A stretch of 64,000 nucleotides of DNA from Nautilus pompilius. Its lineage: Eukaryota; Mollusca; Cephalopoda; Nautilida; Nautilidae. The notes under the pieces were generated by a model, which saw only the letters and a list, made by a program, of their open reading frames with translations, did no database searches and was not told where the DNA came from. The stretch spans positions 1,321,001-1,385,000 of the forward strand of contig JACATO010000065.1 of the NCBI GenBank assembly GCA_018389105.1, given 5' to 3'. The first letter of the stretch is position 1, and each line of letters begins with the position of its first letter. Positions 25,225 through 37,650 of the stretch are shown piece by piece. The position numbers and the translations under genes were made by a program.

Positions 25225-28200
25225 ATGGCGAAGCATCATCCGGATTTGATCTTCTGTCGTAAGCAGCCCGGTGTGGGTGAGTTTGTCTTTCATTTCATGG
25301 CGTGGGAGGGAGCTGCGTGTAAAATGGAACTATCAAGACTTTCTCTGTGACTTTGGATAAAATTGGGTAAATCCATAGTGGATGTGTCGACTACGAGTTC
25401 AATCTAATTGTTGAAAATATAAAAAAAAAAAGACGATTTCCATTTGGCTCTGAGGTGTAAGTCAGGTGATTCTATTCGATAAACAACGGTACTGTTATTT
25501 TGATTAATAAATAACAACTTACAATAGTATTATATGATTTATGCCTGAGGTGGGGAACTTTAAAAATAGCAGTCGGTAGTGCAGGTAGTAAGTAGAAGGG
25601 TAAGGGTGAAGATCGTTTGGCAAGCCAGCTCGGAGGAAGAGAGCTGCTTGTAAACAACCGATAGGCATAAACAAGTCGTATGTATACACCTTAGCTACTA
25701 TTATATTATTGCTTACGTATGCAGGCAACAAGGTATTAAATACAGTGAGAAAACATGCCACTTATTCTTTAGGTTTACCTTAAATTCTACCTTAGAATGG
25801 GGAGCAGTTGGCTGATTTTCATTTTTAAAGAAAATATATGCACGTTAGTTTTTGGTTTTGCTGTAGGGTAATTAATGAAAAACTGTAAATTGATATTTTA
25901 AAATTTTATTTTACAGCTATTGGCAGACTCTGCGAAAAATGTAAGTATTACACACACATTTATACTTTTACGATGGGCATTTGGTTAGCATAGCATATAT
26001 CTTTACTCACTGATCATGTGGAAACCCGGATATCAATCAAGTAATATGGTTTTTCTTGTTTTCTTGTATCAGCCCATCCTGCTTGGTTGTACTCCCATCT
26101 ATTACTACATCAAATCATCTGTCCAGGCTTTAAAATACTTCTGCACTTTAGTCTGGCTAACCAGAGAGATTATTTATGTGGCTGTGTTGGATCTGAAGTG
26201 ATTGTAGTGCTGCCTGTAAGCAGTGATGTTGCTGCCATCTTTGATGAGAAAAGGGCCATTAGAACTTCTCTGATCAGTGGAGGAGAAACCAGAAGCAACC
26301 CTTGCAGAATAAAAGAAAACATGGCATTGCTAGACACACAGCACAGCCTGGATCCATTGACCAAACTGCAGCTGCCTCTGTTATCATCTTAGATTATTAG
26401 TAATGTAAGAGTATTTTATTTTGTTTTCATTTTTTATTTACTTTCTTTATGCATAAAGTCAGTATTTATATTCTTACAAACAAACAAATAAAAGTTTTTG
26501 AAACTTTTTCATTGATGCAAAGGACTAATATAACCTTTTAATAAAACACCATAGCAAAAGCTCAGTTATTTTCATAACTTTATTTTGTATTCAGTCCTGT
26601 TACAACAAAAATAGAATATGAAAAATATTCAGAAAAATTATCCTGGATGAGAGTGAAAAAAAAAAAAAATTACAGTAAAGTGTAAACAGATTGGTTTAAC
26701 TTTTTTGAACTTTGTTCTAACTTTAGTATAGAATTTATTTTAAAAAAAGAAAAAAACTATCATTTTTAAGTTCTTGTTAATGAGAACTGTTATGATTTAC
26801 AGTTAACTTATCTGAAGCAAATGCAGATTTGAGATAATCATCCTTCTGGACAAACTGTTCAGAGACTCATATTTAAAGGCTGTGTTTGACAGATGTTGGC
26901 TCGTTCACAACCACGTGGAAGAATCAGATCCTTTTGGTATCTGTGGGGTCCTTTACACATACAAATGAAGATCTTAAAGTTTGGGTCTGTAAAGAATAAA
27001 TACCAGCATTGTGTTCATTTTATATTCTAACGATTTTATCAGTAATTCCTGGAACCTCGAATAAACAAAGAGTAACATTTGATTTAAAAGTTTAATAGAA
27101 GTGTCTGACTTTATTTTAATTAAAGATCTGTCAAAAATTTCTCATTAATGCCTAACAAACATTTAGAAACAAATTTGAAAGGTTTGTTGAAGTGGATTAG
27201 ATGGTTAGTAACAGGAGAATGGCTGCTACAATTTAAAAAATAAAGATTTTATAATTTGCACATCCAGGTGAGTTAACTTCTTGCTCCATTGTAAACTGTA
27301 TGGATGATCTGGTGGGATTAAGATGGGAGAGACACCTGTAAAGAATCATCACTGAGTAGCTACATGACAAAAATATCATCAATGTTTGTGAGCCTCAGTT
27401 TTGGTTTATTAAAAGTGAATCTGTAGCTAGCTTTTTAAAAAATTCTCATGTATCTGTTGGCTAAAACTGGGATAGTGGTCAACCTGAGGTGGGTACTGCT
27501 TTTTATAAGCAGAGCAGACCATTTTATTTCCACTTTAAATAATATATTCAGACATTAATGTTGCAAAGTTTAAATAAGTATTACTTGGAACTTTATAAAT
27601 ATAAGAAAAGATTTGTATGCTGTTCATATTTTGCTAAGGTTTATATATTCTAAATTCCATGATTTACAAATTATATTTAGAAACAGTTAAAGGGGAAAGT
27701 ATAGTCAGTGTAGTTTGCTTTCCTTTCAAAAGTACACTTCATTATATCAATATGCTGTAAAAACAACAGTATATTTAGTAATAACAGAGATTGACTTGGA
27801 AACTTGCTGTTTAGGTATCACTGTTTTCAGTTTTGCCAGCTTAATTTGTTGGGAGGTAGATTGGCGTGTATTCTGCTGAACAGGGCTTCAAAAATTTTTT
27901 CAAAATTTGGTAGGCAGCAAAATTTTTTAGCCATCAATTAAAATAGGGTCACATTAGGGAGGTCAAGTGACTTGTTCTGCCTTCTAAGCAGCCCCAAACT
28001 TGGCTAATTAGCCAAGTGTCCAAAAATTGCTTTCTGTGGCTCTCACTGGAGTTCATTCATGATTGCATATATTTTGCATAAGAGAATCTTTATGAATCTT
28101 CTGAAAATGATTTCAATGGCAGTGGATTTGCCTTCCTCTAAAGCCCTGTGGTTATTCTAAGCTATCTGCTGGGCAGTGAAGGCCAGGAAGTTTGAAAGGT

Positions 28201-31200
28201 GAACCATTTTGTTATAAGGGGGTGAACTCAAAGGTGCACTGGTACAGATTGAGTCTGTGTGGGTCACTTTTAACTGTCTGTATTAATAGTTAAACACGTT
28301 CCCGCAGATCTTTATGCTATTCATTGTTTCACTCCTGTTAACATCCTTCCATGTTCTTACATTTTCTATGGTGAGTGCATGTCATTTCTGCTTGTCTCTC
28401 ATCATTATATCTCTAAAATTGCACTTTCAAGGGTCATTTGTTGTTTGTTTTTAGATTATTTTATTTTTATTTATGAAATTATCAAGACAAAAACATACAT
28501 TTATAAAAAGTAGATTTTCCTACAAAAATTGTTTATTATACTTTTAATTTTGGAGATCTCAGTTAAACGTATTGAAGTGTCCTATTTTGCGAGAATATGT
28601 AGGTATCAGTAAGTTATTATATAAATGTCTATTAAATCAATCTCAGTAATGTCCCACCCACTGACTAATTTCTACAATTGCATACAACTTGTAAAAATCC
28701 TTAGTTGAGTAGAAAGGAAACAGTCTGTTCATTGCTCTAACTGTTGTGCTTATTCATTCCTAAGTAAAAGGCAATGTTGAAAGACCACTGGTATACTGGT
28801 ATTTGTAGTAGCAGTAATACTCTTAAGCAGTTCTTCTAGAATTTAGAGATCTAATGTTTTTTAACTGAAAGAGTTTTGTTGGAATGTGCAATAGCAGAAG
28901 AAAAAAAGAACAGTTCATATGTAGTCATTTGTAGCATAAGTGATTTTAAAAAGCAAATAAACTTAGCAGTATCAAATTTAATCTACATGCTTTATGATCA
29001 GCATTGTTGGAATGGCATCAGAAGTATTCAAGGTAGAAACACTGAATCATTTTGACTAATTTTTTTTCCTGCTTCAGTCTGTGGAAGCATTTTATTGTCT
29101 TGACTAGCACTGGGAAGATGATAAACCAATTTATTTGGACATTTAATAATAACATATTGCCCTGAGTGCTACAACTTATAAATTAGCAATATTTTGCTAA
29201 ATGGGCATTATTAATTTTGCTGCTTGTAACTTCTCATCCTGAAACACCTACATTCTTTAAATTCAGTTGAACCAGGTGTAAAATGCCTTGATGGTTCTGT
29301 CTATGCATCACTTCATACAACTAGCAATCAATAGATGCATCTCTTGTGTTCAAGGGAAGTAACTATTGCATTTGCTTCTAAATAAGTTTTTTTTTTTTTT
29401 AAAGATTGGTTTTAAGTTATTACTCTCATAATTATTTATCTTGCTATAGGTGATGGAAAATGTGTCATTTGTGACTCGTATGTTCGGCCCTGTACCTTGG
29501 TTCGGATTTGTGATGAATGTAACTATGGGTCATACCAAGGCCGCTGTGTGATCTGTGGTGGCCCAGGCGTGTCTGATGCATATTACTGTAAAGAGTGCAC
29601 CATCATGGAAAAAGACGTGAGTTTTACAAATACTTCTCTATATGTCCTTTTAACAGCAGCATACACTATTCTATTTCTTAATTTAGTTTTAACAAGATTA
29701 TTACTGCAGTCAAGCCTCACCTCTTACTTTTTAGTGAAAAGAGATGGAACTAACACTGAACTGTTAAGAACACATACACTACTTTCCAAAAAAGGTTAAG
29801 CCACAAGCAAAAAAATTCCAAAATGGTTTTAAGATTTATTCCCCAAATGATTATTACACACACTTGTAACAACATTTAGCAAAGAAATTTAATTAACCTT
29901 GGTATAAAGACAAGAAAAAAAACTGGCTTGTGTTCATATCAATTTTGGTTTTGTTAGGATGTTTGTTTTATAAAGCAAAGTTAAACATAAGAAGTTGTAC
30001 TTATTTAGTAGATTGTGTAAGTGGAAAGCTAATGGTAGAATAGAGACTAGACAGTCATAGATCCAGGCAGTGGAAAGACTAGATGTGAACAGAAGTGTGG
30101 TTTCTCAGCTATGGAGACAAATTCAAATGCATGGTGATATTGACAAGACCATTTCAAGGTTGACCATGGATCAACAACTATTGTGGATAATTAATTGCTG
30201 TGTCACTTTTGGCTTGGCAAAGCAGAGTTTCAAAGTGACCTAACTTGTTTCTGGTCTCTCTGTGGCTACTCAGGGATTGGCATTAGCTTTGAAGGAGGCT
30301 GCATGAAGGAGAGTTCTATGTGAGACTATCCATAGTGTGTATCTCCTTGATCCACCACCATAAACAGGAGTGGTTGAACTGATGTTAAGATGTTGCTTGG
30401 ATACCACAGGACTGGAGCCATCACAGTCTCTTTACTGATATGTCAAGATTTAGCTTTCTGTTTGACTCATGGTGCAGACTCAACCAGCCAAATCATGCAA
30501 AATGATTGCTACAATGGTGATGTGATGGTTTGGGCATGAATTTTATTGGATGGGTGTACAGGCCTGCATGTGTTTCAGGGAGGTACTCTTGACTGCAATT
30601 AGGTACAAGGACAAGATTCTGAATCTGTCAGACTATATGCAGGTTTAATTAGAGATAACTTCAATTATATGGATGATAATACTCATCCACATATGGCACG
30701 TGTAATCAACCAATATCTTCAAAACCAGGCCATTACCTGAATGATAAGGCCAGCACGTTCTTCTGAACTAAATCCTAGTGAAAGCATTTGTGGTGAGAGA
30801 CGTTGCAGTTCTCCAACATCCCCCCCCCCAAGAACTGCATACTTCTCCAATAAGACATGGACTTTTAATAGGGTTATAATTGTATTGCCGTGAGGGGTAC
30901 CACATTCTCCTATTGACTACCTCTTATTCATTTTTGTTTAAACCCTTTGTATTAGAATTCCTGTTTCCTGATTTGGTCCTGCTTGTTTCTCTTGTCACTT
31001 GTAAAGTTTATTTGTAGTCTACATAATTCTTTGATAGAATTTGTTAGTGAAGGGAAATTTGTGTTGATCATGGATAAAACTTGAGCCATTTTGGAAATAT
31101 TTTTGTTGTTGCTTAAGCTTTGGACACCAGGGCAGTAGTCAGGTGCTCCCGTAATTGAGCTGGGTACACAACTAGAAGCTGCCGATATGTTGTTACATGG

Positions 31201-33476
31201 TGATGCTAATGGTACGATCCAGGAATTTAGTAGTAAATGCAAAATTGTGCATGGATGCAATTAAGAATACTTTGCTGCATTGCTATATTGGCTACTATCT
31301 GCTGGTTGGGTCTTTGGTTAGTTAAATGTGAAATGAATTTCCTAATTCTAACCTTTAGACCATGCAGATAAAAGAAGACTGCAGGAGACCCAGCAGCTGG
31401 AATTTAAACTTCAGTAATCAAAAATTAGAGAGAGGATAAATAACACACAAATTTTAAGTAAATTCATTTAATTTTAACCCTGATTACTACATGGTTGTGT
31501 GGTGGCCGATGTTCAGGCTGCTAGGGTTGGGGCCCTCGGTTTGAATCCTGGTTGGAACTTGGCTCAATTTGGTGAACATTCTTGACATGGTTTCTTCAGC
31601 AGCCAACAGCTTTGGTTTGAAATCCCACATGAAGAATTCTAGTTGGCACTTTTGCTCGTCATCTCGTATTCTCAGTTGTGGTTGTGAAACTCAGCCAATG
31701 TATCAGCACATTCCCTCATATCGTAACCAAGGTAGGGATCCAAAGTGTGTGAAACAATACTGATGAATTCAAAATGTATATACAAACACAAAATCTTTAG
31801 CATTTTTTAAATTTAAAAACTGAAATAATGTTTTCATTTTGGCTTTAATTTCTGAAATCTGGTAAAGAAGGTTAATTGAATGTTTCATTAACTTTACTGT
31901 CACTTTGCAAAGAAAGATGTGTGAGAGAGAGCTCTTGATTTTGAGAAACTTCAAACATTTTGAAAGTTGTTATTAAAGATTCTTTCCCATCACTCATTTT
32001 GTAAAACAGAATGGCTGATAGATTTATGTAATTATTTCACAATTAAATTTCAAAGTTTGGATGCCTTAGTGGCATTTTCATCTTTGTAGAAAGGTAACTG
32101 TAGGCTCACAGCAGAAGGCCAAGATCTAACGTAAGTTTTCCTTCTCATCATTTGCCAAAAAATTATTTTAAGTTTAAAATCGGTGCTTGTGCAGAACAAT
32201 AAACAGTAAATATATACTGTATATATAAAACATTATCATGTGAAAAAAAACAAATCAGTAAATACTAAGTGTATAATTTTTCCTTTCTTCAAACTATCCT
32301 GAAATATATTTTTAAAACTGATCTGTGAAGGAAGGTAACTATTCTTTAACCTTGAGGAGAAAACAGAATTTGTTGAAATTTTTCAGATTTGATGTTAATT
32401 TCAGGTTTTTAAAAAAAATTAAAAGGTGGAAGCTCATTCAAGAATAATTAGACTAATCAAAAGCAAAAAAATTGATGTGGATATTTTGGTACATAGAACT
32501 GTGGTGTATGTAGTTCATTTTTCAAAGTAGTTTTGACTTTTTATTAACCCTTAAAGAGCTGAGTGATGTTTAACATTACATAATTCTTGATGCACTGAGG
32601 AATACATCTTTTTTTCTAACTTGACGGTAATATTAATTTTTAACTAATAATACTGATCTAATATTTAATAAGTTTTTAAGAACCTTAAGCAATGTTGTTG
32701 TTTACTAATAAATGCATTTAGCATAAATGTTTCTGCAAGGTTGATGATTTGTAGATTGAAAGGAGATGCCGTGCTAAAAGTTAACCAGAATACCCTTTGT
32801 TCGAGTCAGTGTTTTTTTTTTCATAATGACATTGAAGGGTGTCTCTCTACAAGGGGGTATCAAGTTATGGTTTGATTCATAGTATCATTTATAAGGAACT
32901 GAATTTATATAAACTGCATGCAGCATGGGCTCCAAAAGGTCTAGCATTGGAAAAAAAAGAAAAGTGGTACATTGATGAAAAAATGACTATGTTGTAGGAG
33001 GAAAAAATAATTTATATATTTATGCTGGTTCGTTTAGTGTTATAACCATTTTCCAGTTTTCATGTATTTATAGGTGAGATTTAAATTTGTTATCTCTCCT
33101 TTAGGCATTCTGGATGTGAGTTTCATTTATTTTAAGAAGGATAAAGACTGTATTGCTAATATAGCAGTTGGAACTTTTATACGGTGTATGTATCACATGC
33201 AGGGCAACTTGGAGATATAACAAGTGGAAATATGTTTCTGCACTTAGGAAATTTGTAATTCTTTTTCTGTAGGCTGAACACAAAACGAGCTATATATAAT
33301 TTACTGGCTGAGTTTTCATCTTTATCATCAATAGATTTAAATTTGGAAAAAAAAAAAATGAGCAAACTTTTTTTTTCTATTTTCAGAGAGATGGTTGTCC
33401 AAAAATAGTCAATCTTGGAAGTGCGAAAACTGATCTGTTCTATGAAAGGAAAAAGTATGGATTCAAAAAAAGATGA
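25225..33476 (+). CDS. PHF5A: PHD finger-like domain protein 5A (SF3b14b, yeast Rds3), 4 exons
   Basis: Small zinc-knuckle subunit of the SF3b part of U2 snRNP; it sits between SF3B1 and the branch-point helix in the spliceosome. Coding exons: 25225-25276, 25917-25940, 29450-29616, 33387-33476. The sum is 333 nt, giving 110 residues, exactly the human length. From memory the protein differs from human at only about three positions (15 P, 78 M, 94 A). Zinc-binding CxxC pairs are at 23/26, 30/33, 46/49, 58/61 and 72/75, with further Cys at 11, 40 and 85. Tyr36, the residue tied to resistance to SF3b-targeting splicing inhibitors in human cells, is present. The basic C-terminus reads KKYGFKKR. 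Donors are GTGAGT, GTAAGT and GTGAGT. Introns 2 and 3 are about 3.5 and 3.8 kb; intron 3 holds a dead Tc1 element. Reading past the exon 3 donor gives a spurious longer frame that ends at 29799. Confidence 0.98.
25941..29449. other. PHF5A: PHF5A intron 2
   Basis: Mostly AT-rich intron. It contains a GC-richer open stretch at 26,087-26,392 and the TAATTA palindrome near 28,000; otherwise nothing recognised. Confidence 0.8.
27998..28017. repeat. 20-bp perfect palindrome centred on TAATTA, PHF5A intron 2
   Basis: ACTTGGCTAATTAGCCAAGT equals its own reverse complement; the centre is a homeodomain TAATTA core flanked by a TTGGC/GCCAA pair like an NFI half-site dyad. Confidence 0.95.
29777..31130 (+). 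mobile_element. Tc1-like transposon relic with both ends, in PHF5A intron 3
   Basis: The left end (29777-29840) has CCAAAAAAGGTTAAGCCACA and then TTCCAAAATGG. The right end (31070-31130), read on the minus strand, has GTCCAAAGCTTAAGCAACAA and then TTCCAAAATGG, so the two ends are long inverted repeats. Between them, about 30,060-30,910 on the plus strand, is a decayed DD[E/D] transposase: VMVWA (before a stop), then [10 protein letters not shown], then [35 protein letters not shown], then SSELNPSE, then AVRGTT. These match the order VMVWAGI / LHVFQGGT / MDDNARPH / SPDLNPIEH / ARGG of Tc1-family transposases. Stops and frameshifts are numerous and a (C)n run interrupts the 3' part, so it is long dead. 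Confidence 0.85.
30060..30910 (+). pseudogene. Decayed Tc1-family transposase
   Basis: This is the coding remnant inside the Tc1-like element. The second catalytic Asp block ([12 protein letters not shown]) and the following LNPSE block are recognisable, while the first Asp region (W...F.DES) is badly eroded. At least three frames are needed to follow the homology, with stop codons in each. No functional product is expected. Confidence 0.8.
31488..31690 (+). repeat. tRNA-derived SINE-like copy C
   Basis: The head has a B box GGTTTGAATCC (31538-31548), preceded by GTGGTGGCCGATGTTCAGG. It is followed by CTCAATTTGGTGAACATTC, GACATGGTTTCTTCAGCAGC and a CCCACATGAAGAATTC tail resembling the CCCACATCTGAAAA of the family. 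It lies in PHF5A intron 3, downstream of the Tc1 relic. Confidence 0.6.
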
Positions 33477-33844
33477 TTACTTCATAAAATGTTTAACACC
33501 ACATTTGTTTCATAAAGACTGCTGGTTCATCAAAGGCGTGGTGAAAGAAACAGTAACAAGCTGTTAAATTAGTATCTGCAAGCCCCATGTGCATCATTTC
33601 TTCAAGACATTTTGTTATCTCACCATCTCTTTAAATATCATTACTAATGTTTATGTACCTGAATATTCAGAAGTTTTAATGACAATTCTCTAACAGTTAA
33701 AGCTGCTTTAGAGCTATTCATCTCACTGCTTGTTTTTTTGCCATTTTTTGTATCTAATCAAAAAGATTTGTTTCCATCCACTGCAGAAAATGAGAGCTGT
33801 TTTCAGAATTGTCAAAAAAAAACAATGTATGTTCTATATATATG

Positions 33845-34115
33845 ATTAAAGTTTCATGTAATTAATGCTTTCTACATAGGTTTCTTGAAAATTACCTTGA
33901 AACAGTAGTGGATTCGAACTTAGTCTTTTTCTTAGCTGTTTACCCTCCTATTTTTGTTATAAGAGTGCACCTGAATAGTTCTGAAAAATCAATAGGTTTC
34001 TATTCAAGTTTTTATTTGTTTTGCTGGTGGAGTTCCTAAAAACACGATAGTCTACTCAGCTGAACGAAAGATACAGTTGGTTTTTAAAAATTGAAATCTT
34101 AAGATTCAAAATAAA
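33845..34115 (+). terminator. PHF5A: Candidate PHF5A polyadenylation signals
   Basis: After the stop codon at 33474-33476 there is an ATTAAA at 33845-33850 and a canonical AATAAA at 34110-34115, giving 3' UTRs of roughly 0.4 or 0.65 kb. In AT-rich DNA such hexamers occur by chance, so the choice is open. Confidence 0.4.
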
Positions 34116-34119
34116 ATTT

Positions 34120-37100
34120 CTATTTCAGATTTCATCAGAGCAGATTTATTCTTGGCTTATTTACAAAAAAACAAAAAAAAAAACCTTTGAGAAAATTAGA
34201 AACATTTCTAAACTAAATTACATTGGTTTCCAACAGAATATTTCCAAAACTATTTACATTTTTATTCACAAAATGATCAACACAACTTTGGCAAAGAAAT
34301 ATACAAATTACAAATGAATTTCTAGGGTTCTAAAGGAAAACGAGGCAGAAAAAATCAGGAAGCTAAGGAATTCGAGCAAAGAATGTAAACAAAAAATGAA
34401 TTAGTGGTAATTGGTAGGGAATGTTACTCTACTGTTAGCAATCCATGAATTGCAGCGGTTTTGTCTATTGCTTATAACCCTAAAAATGAGAGTGGTGAGC
34501 AATAAAGTCTCCATTGTTTTAGAGAAGTTTGCAGTTCTAGCAGTGACATGACATGGCCAAGATTCTGGATTCCCTCTTACTTATTGCAGTCCAAAGCATC
34601 TCCCTGAAACATGCGGGTCTGTATACTCACCAGATGAACTCCCTGCACAGACCATCACAGCAGCACTGTAGTGATCCCTTTCTGTGGTTGTGGGTGTCGT
34701 TCTCTCCAGCTGCGTAAGTGCTATCACAAGACCACCACTCATCAAGCAAACAACAATGACAGCAGCAGTGCAGCAACTATGAGTGATCTCTCAGCTTCCT
34801 GTGTATGGTTGAGGCTGATACATGTATCTACCTTTCTGTGGCTGCATAGCTCAAGTGTAAGTTGTGTCACTGTTAAAGTTCAACTTGAACTGGTCTTTGT
34901 AAAATATGTCTATGCATTTAAATTATTTCCATAACAGAAGCCACACTTCTGATCCCATTTAGCTATTATGCTACTGGAGTCCATGACTTCAGCTTCTATC
35001 CTACTAATAGCTTTTCCATCTTAGTCAATCTACCAAGCAACTACGGCCATCTCTCTGCAATGGCGTCCTTTAAAACAAAGACGAAACTGATATGAACACA
35101 CGCCTACTTTTTACCAAGCCTTCATACCAAAGTTAATTTACATATTCCTACTGGATTTCATTTACAAATATCTTTGATGAAGTTTGTTTTGAAAATTTTT
35201 GGTGTATGAAATCAACCATTTTGGAAATTGTTTTTGTTGCTTAACCTTTGAAAACCAGTGTATTTGAATCTTTTAGTGTACAAATTTGGAAGACGCTTAA
35301 AGAAGAAAAAAAATACAAAAGATATTTTCTCTATTATTATGAATGTTTTAAACTGTTTTCCACTTGTAAAGGAGATCATTTAAAAATGTTATATTTTCAT
35401 TCCATTGCTTAAAGGGGTTAAATCTAAGTTTATTAAAATAATTTTAAGAAACTTCTACTTTGTTCATTTTTTAATATTGCTTTAAAGAATAATGATCCAT
35501 AAAATACATTTTAATTATACAGGTCTTGCTGAACTTGATCCTAAATATTTTGTTAGCAAAACTATTATATAAGGAACAAAACAAAACTTTACAGAATTAC
35601 ATAACCTGTAGAAAGGCCAAAAAAATCATGAAATTACCTATTCGCTTGTAAATTATCTATTAAGAATATACTTGAACTTGACTGGAATTTTATATAACTA
35701 GTAAGTATTGGTAGCTGTATCTCAAATGTATTAAAGCAGAAAACCATTCTATTTTTCTACTAAAGAGTAACATCTATTAAGAGATTTTTTAGTATCTTTT
35801 AAAATAACTCCAACATAGCTAAAGTACTTTATATTTATTGGGAAACTGTTGAAAATGTTTAGGAGCAAGGCATTGATTATAAAACATTTGTAACCATGAC
35901 AATTCTCTACTGTTGGGTAGCATCACTGTTTGGCTTGAGAAATTTGCTAATCACAATACAAAGTATATGTAGCAAGTAAGCTAGCTGACTGCGATAATAG
36001 GGTGTGCAGCAAAGCTTGACATTTATTAAGAAAATAATATAAAGATTGCTTCATCAGCAATCAATCAATCAATAATATTAGAAGGAAATTAAATAGTTTT
36101 GATGACCTTAAGTTTGAGCAAAATCTGCATAAAAAACTTTCAACCATTTCAGATATAAGAAACTCCAAAGCCATTTTAGATATATAGTGTTTTTCGTCTC
36201 CATAAGTTGGCAAAATAGTGTATACTATTTATTTTCATATATTACATTATTTTTACTTTTATTTCACTATTAAGCATATTATAGGCGATAATTTATTTTA
36301 ATACTTGATTTTATGAACTTCGCTACATATCTTGAAAAAAATGCAAAATAAGATGTTATTTTCCCTTGTATACTAGGTTTTTCGTTTCCGTAATGAATTC
36401 AAAGTTAATAAATTATTTTTTTTTAAATAATAGTAAAAAATGTTATTAGTATTTTTTTCCTTAGTTTTTATCTATTTTATTTTTAAAAAAATAGTTTTGA
36501 TTTCCAATTAGTTTTTATCCTTTCCATACTAGTACTATTTATTTCCATGAAACTAGAGTACTCCTTGAAATCTGAGTAAGCACACATTGACTACGTAGTT
36601 ATTGAAGAACTCCCTTAGGTGCTCCAACATAGTCCGTTAAATCCTTAAGTACACACATCCCTGTTCCTTTCTTTCATGGAGGCTGAACCCTTCAGCTTTG
36701 TGCTGCCAACCTGACTTGTGTAAATAAGACATCAATGGACTGTCAGGACCGCCATTGACCCCTGCCCTTCTGGATCAGCTCCAAGTTGGGATCAATGGAA
36801 AGCGTTTCCAGTGTTAGTGACCTGGGACTCTTTGTAAAGGGCACCCGTTATTTTCAGGGTGGTCCCCCGGTAAGGCCATTCTCCACAAGATCCCCTAAAC
36901 AGTTAAGTATAAATCTTTTGTAGTTTTATCCCTTTCTATTTAGGAATTGCTGTTATATATATATATTTTTTTAAAAAAATCTCTCACTTCTAATTTGTTT
37001 TCACTAAATTCCACTTTAAACCTCTGCATGAATCTCTACATTTTATATTTGCTTGAGGTGATCATCTAGATGGAGGGTTTTCTTCTCTCTAATTCATATC

Positions 37101-37600
37101 TTTTTTAAAACTTGGAATCATCATTTGTTTTAAATTTAAAATATTCTAGTTCTAGAAATAACTAAACCAATTTTCTTTTTCAACACTGTGTATTAGTTAT
37201 ACCCCCCCCCCTCTAATCCCAAAAGTCTGGTTATCTTCACCATCTAAGAGATATCTTACCTGGATTCTCTTTCCTAGAGCAGGAAGATCTGAGAGATATC
37301 TTGCCTGGATTCATCAACAATCATTCTCACGTTGGCACCCGGTGAATAACCACCAGTGGATGGTTTGGATATTAGATTTGTTAGTAAGTGAAATCAACTA
37401 CCACCAAATATAGTTAATAGTGATGATATTGATCTGGCCACTGCTCTTCCTTTGGGTCCTTATTTGAACTTTGTGGCATGAAACCTTGTTACAAAACAAT
37501 ACGAGTTCACACATCCAACCATACCAGGTGAAACACTTAATTTATAAAGGAAGAGAGAAAAAAAGAAAAAGACTTAGATCAAATAAACCAAAGAATATTC
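34120..37600. other. Intergenic, no gene; repeat-derived patches
   Basis: Contains the inverted Tc1 end at 35.1-35.3 kb. At 36,640-36,900 there is a GC-richer block (with GGTGGTCCCCCGGTAAGGCC) that looks like an old repeat. At 37,248 and 37,292 there is a 21-bp direct repeat (AGAGATATCTTRCCTGGATT plus C). No splice-bounded exon was identified. Confidence 0.55.
35070..35275 (-). mobile_element. End of a second Tc1-like copy of the same family, inverted
   Basis: CCATTTTGGAAATTG, TTTTGTTGCTTAACCTTTG and the preceding GATATGAACACACGCC and TTCATACCAAAGTTAATTT match, in order, the reverse complement of the left end of the element at 29,777 (for example its CTTGGTATAAAG and GGCTTGTGTTCATATC). This is therefore the left end of another copy lying in minus orientation. 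Similarity fades below about 35,070; I could not follow a transposase beyond it. Confidence 0.65.
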
Positions 37601-37622
37601 TAATTTAAAAGTATGTGCAATG

Positions 37623-37650
37623 TTTTTTTTTTTTTTTTTTTTTTTTTTTT
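37623..37650. repeat. Poly-T run of 28
   Basis: Could be the reverse-strand poly-A tail of a retroposed sequence ending here; no source was recognised in the DNA to its right. Confidence 0.9.

Noticed and set aside
29497-29799. 100-codon frame continuing past PHF5A exon 3
   Set aside because: The family ends this exon at EKD with a GTGAGT donor and resumes at 33387 with RDGCPK; the extension is intron.
31538-31548. GGTTTGAATCC as a tRNA gene B box
   Set aside because: No cloverleaf or acceptor stem can be formed around it; it belongs to a SINE-like copy.
36640-36900. GC-rich block as a possible exon
   Set aside because: Stops in every frame within a short distance and no acceptor/donor pair giving a protein I recognise; treated as old repeat.
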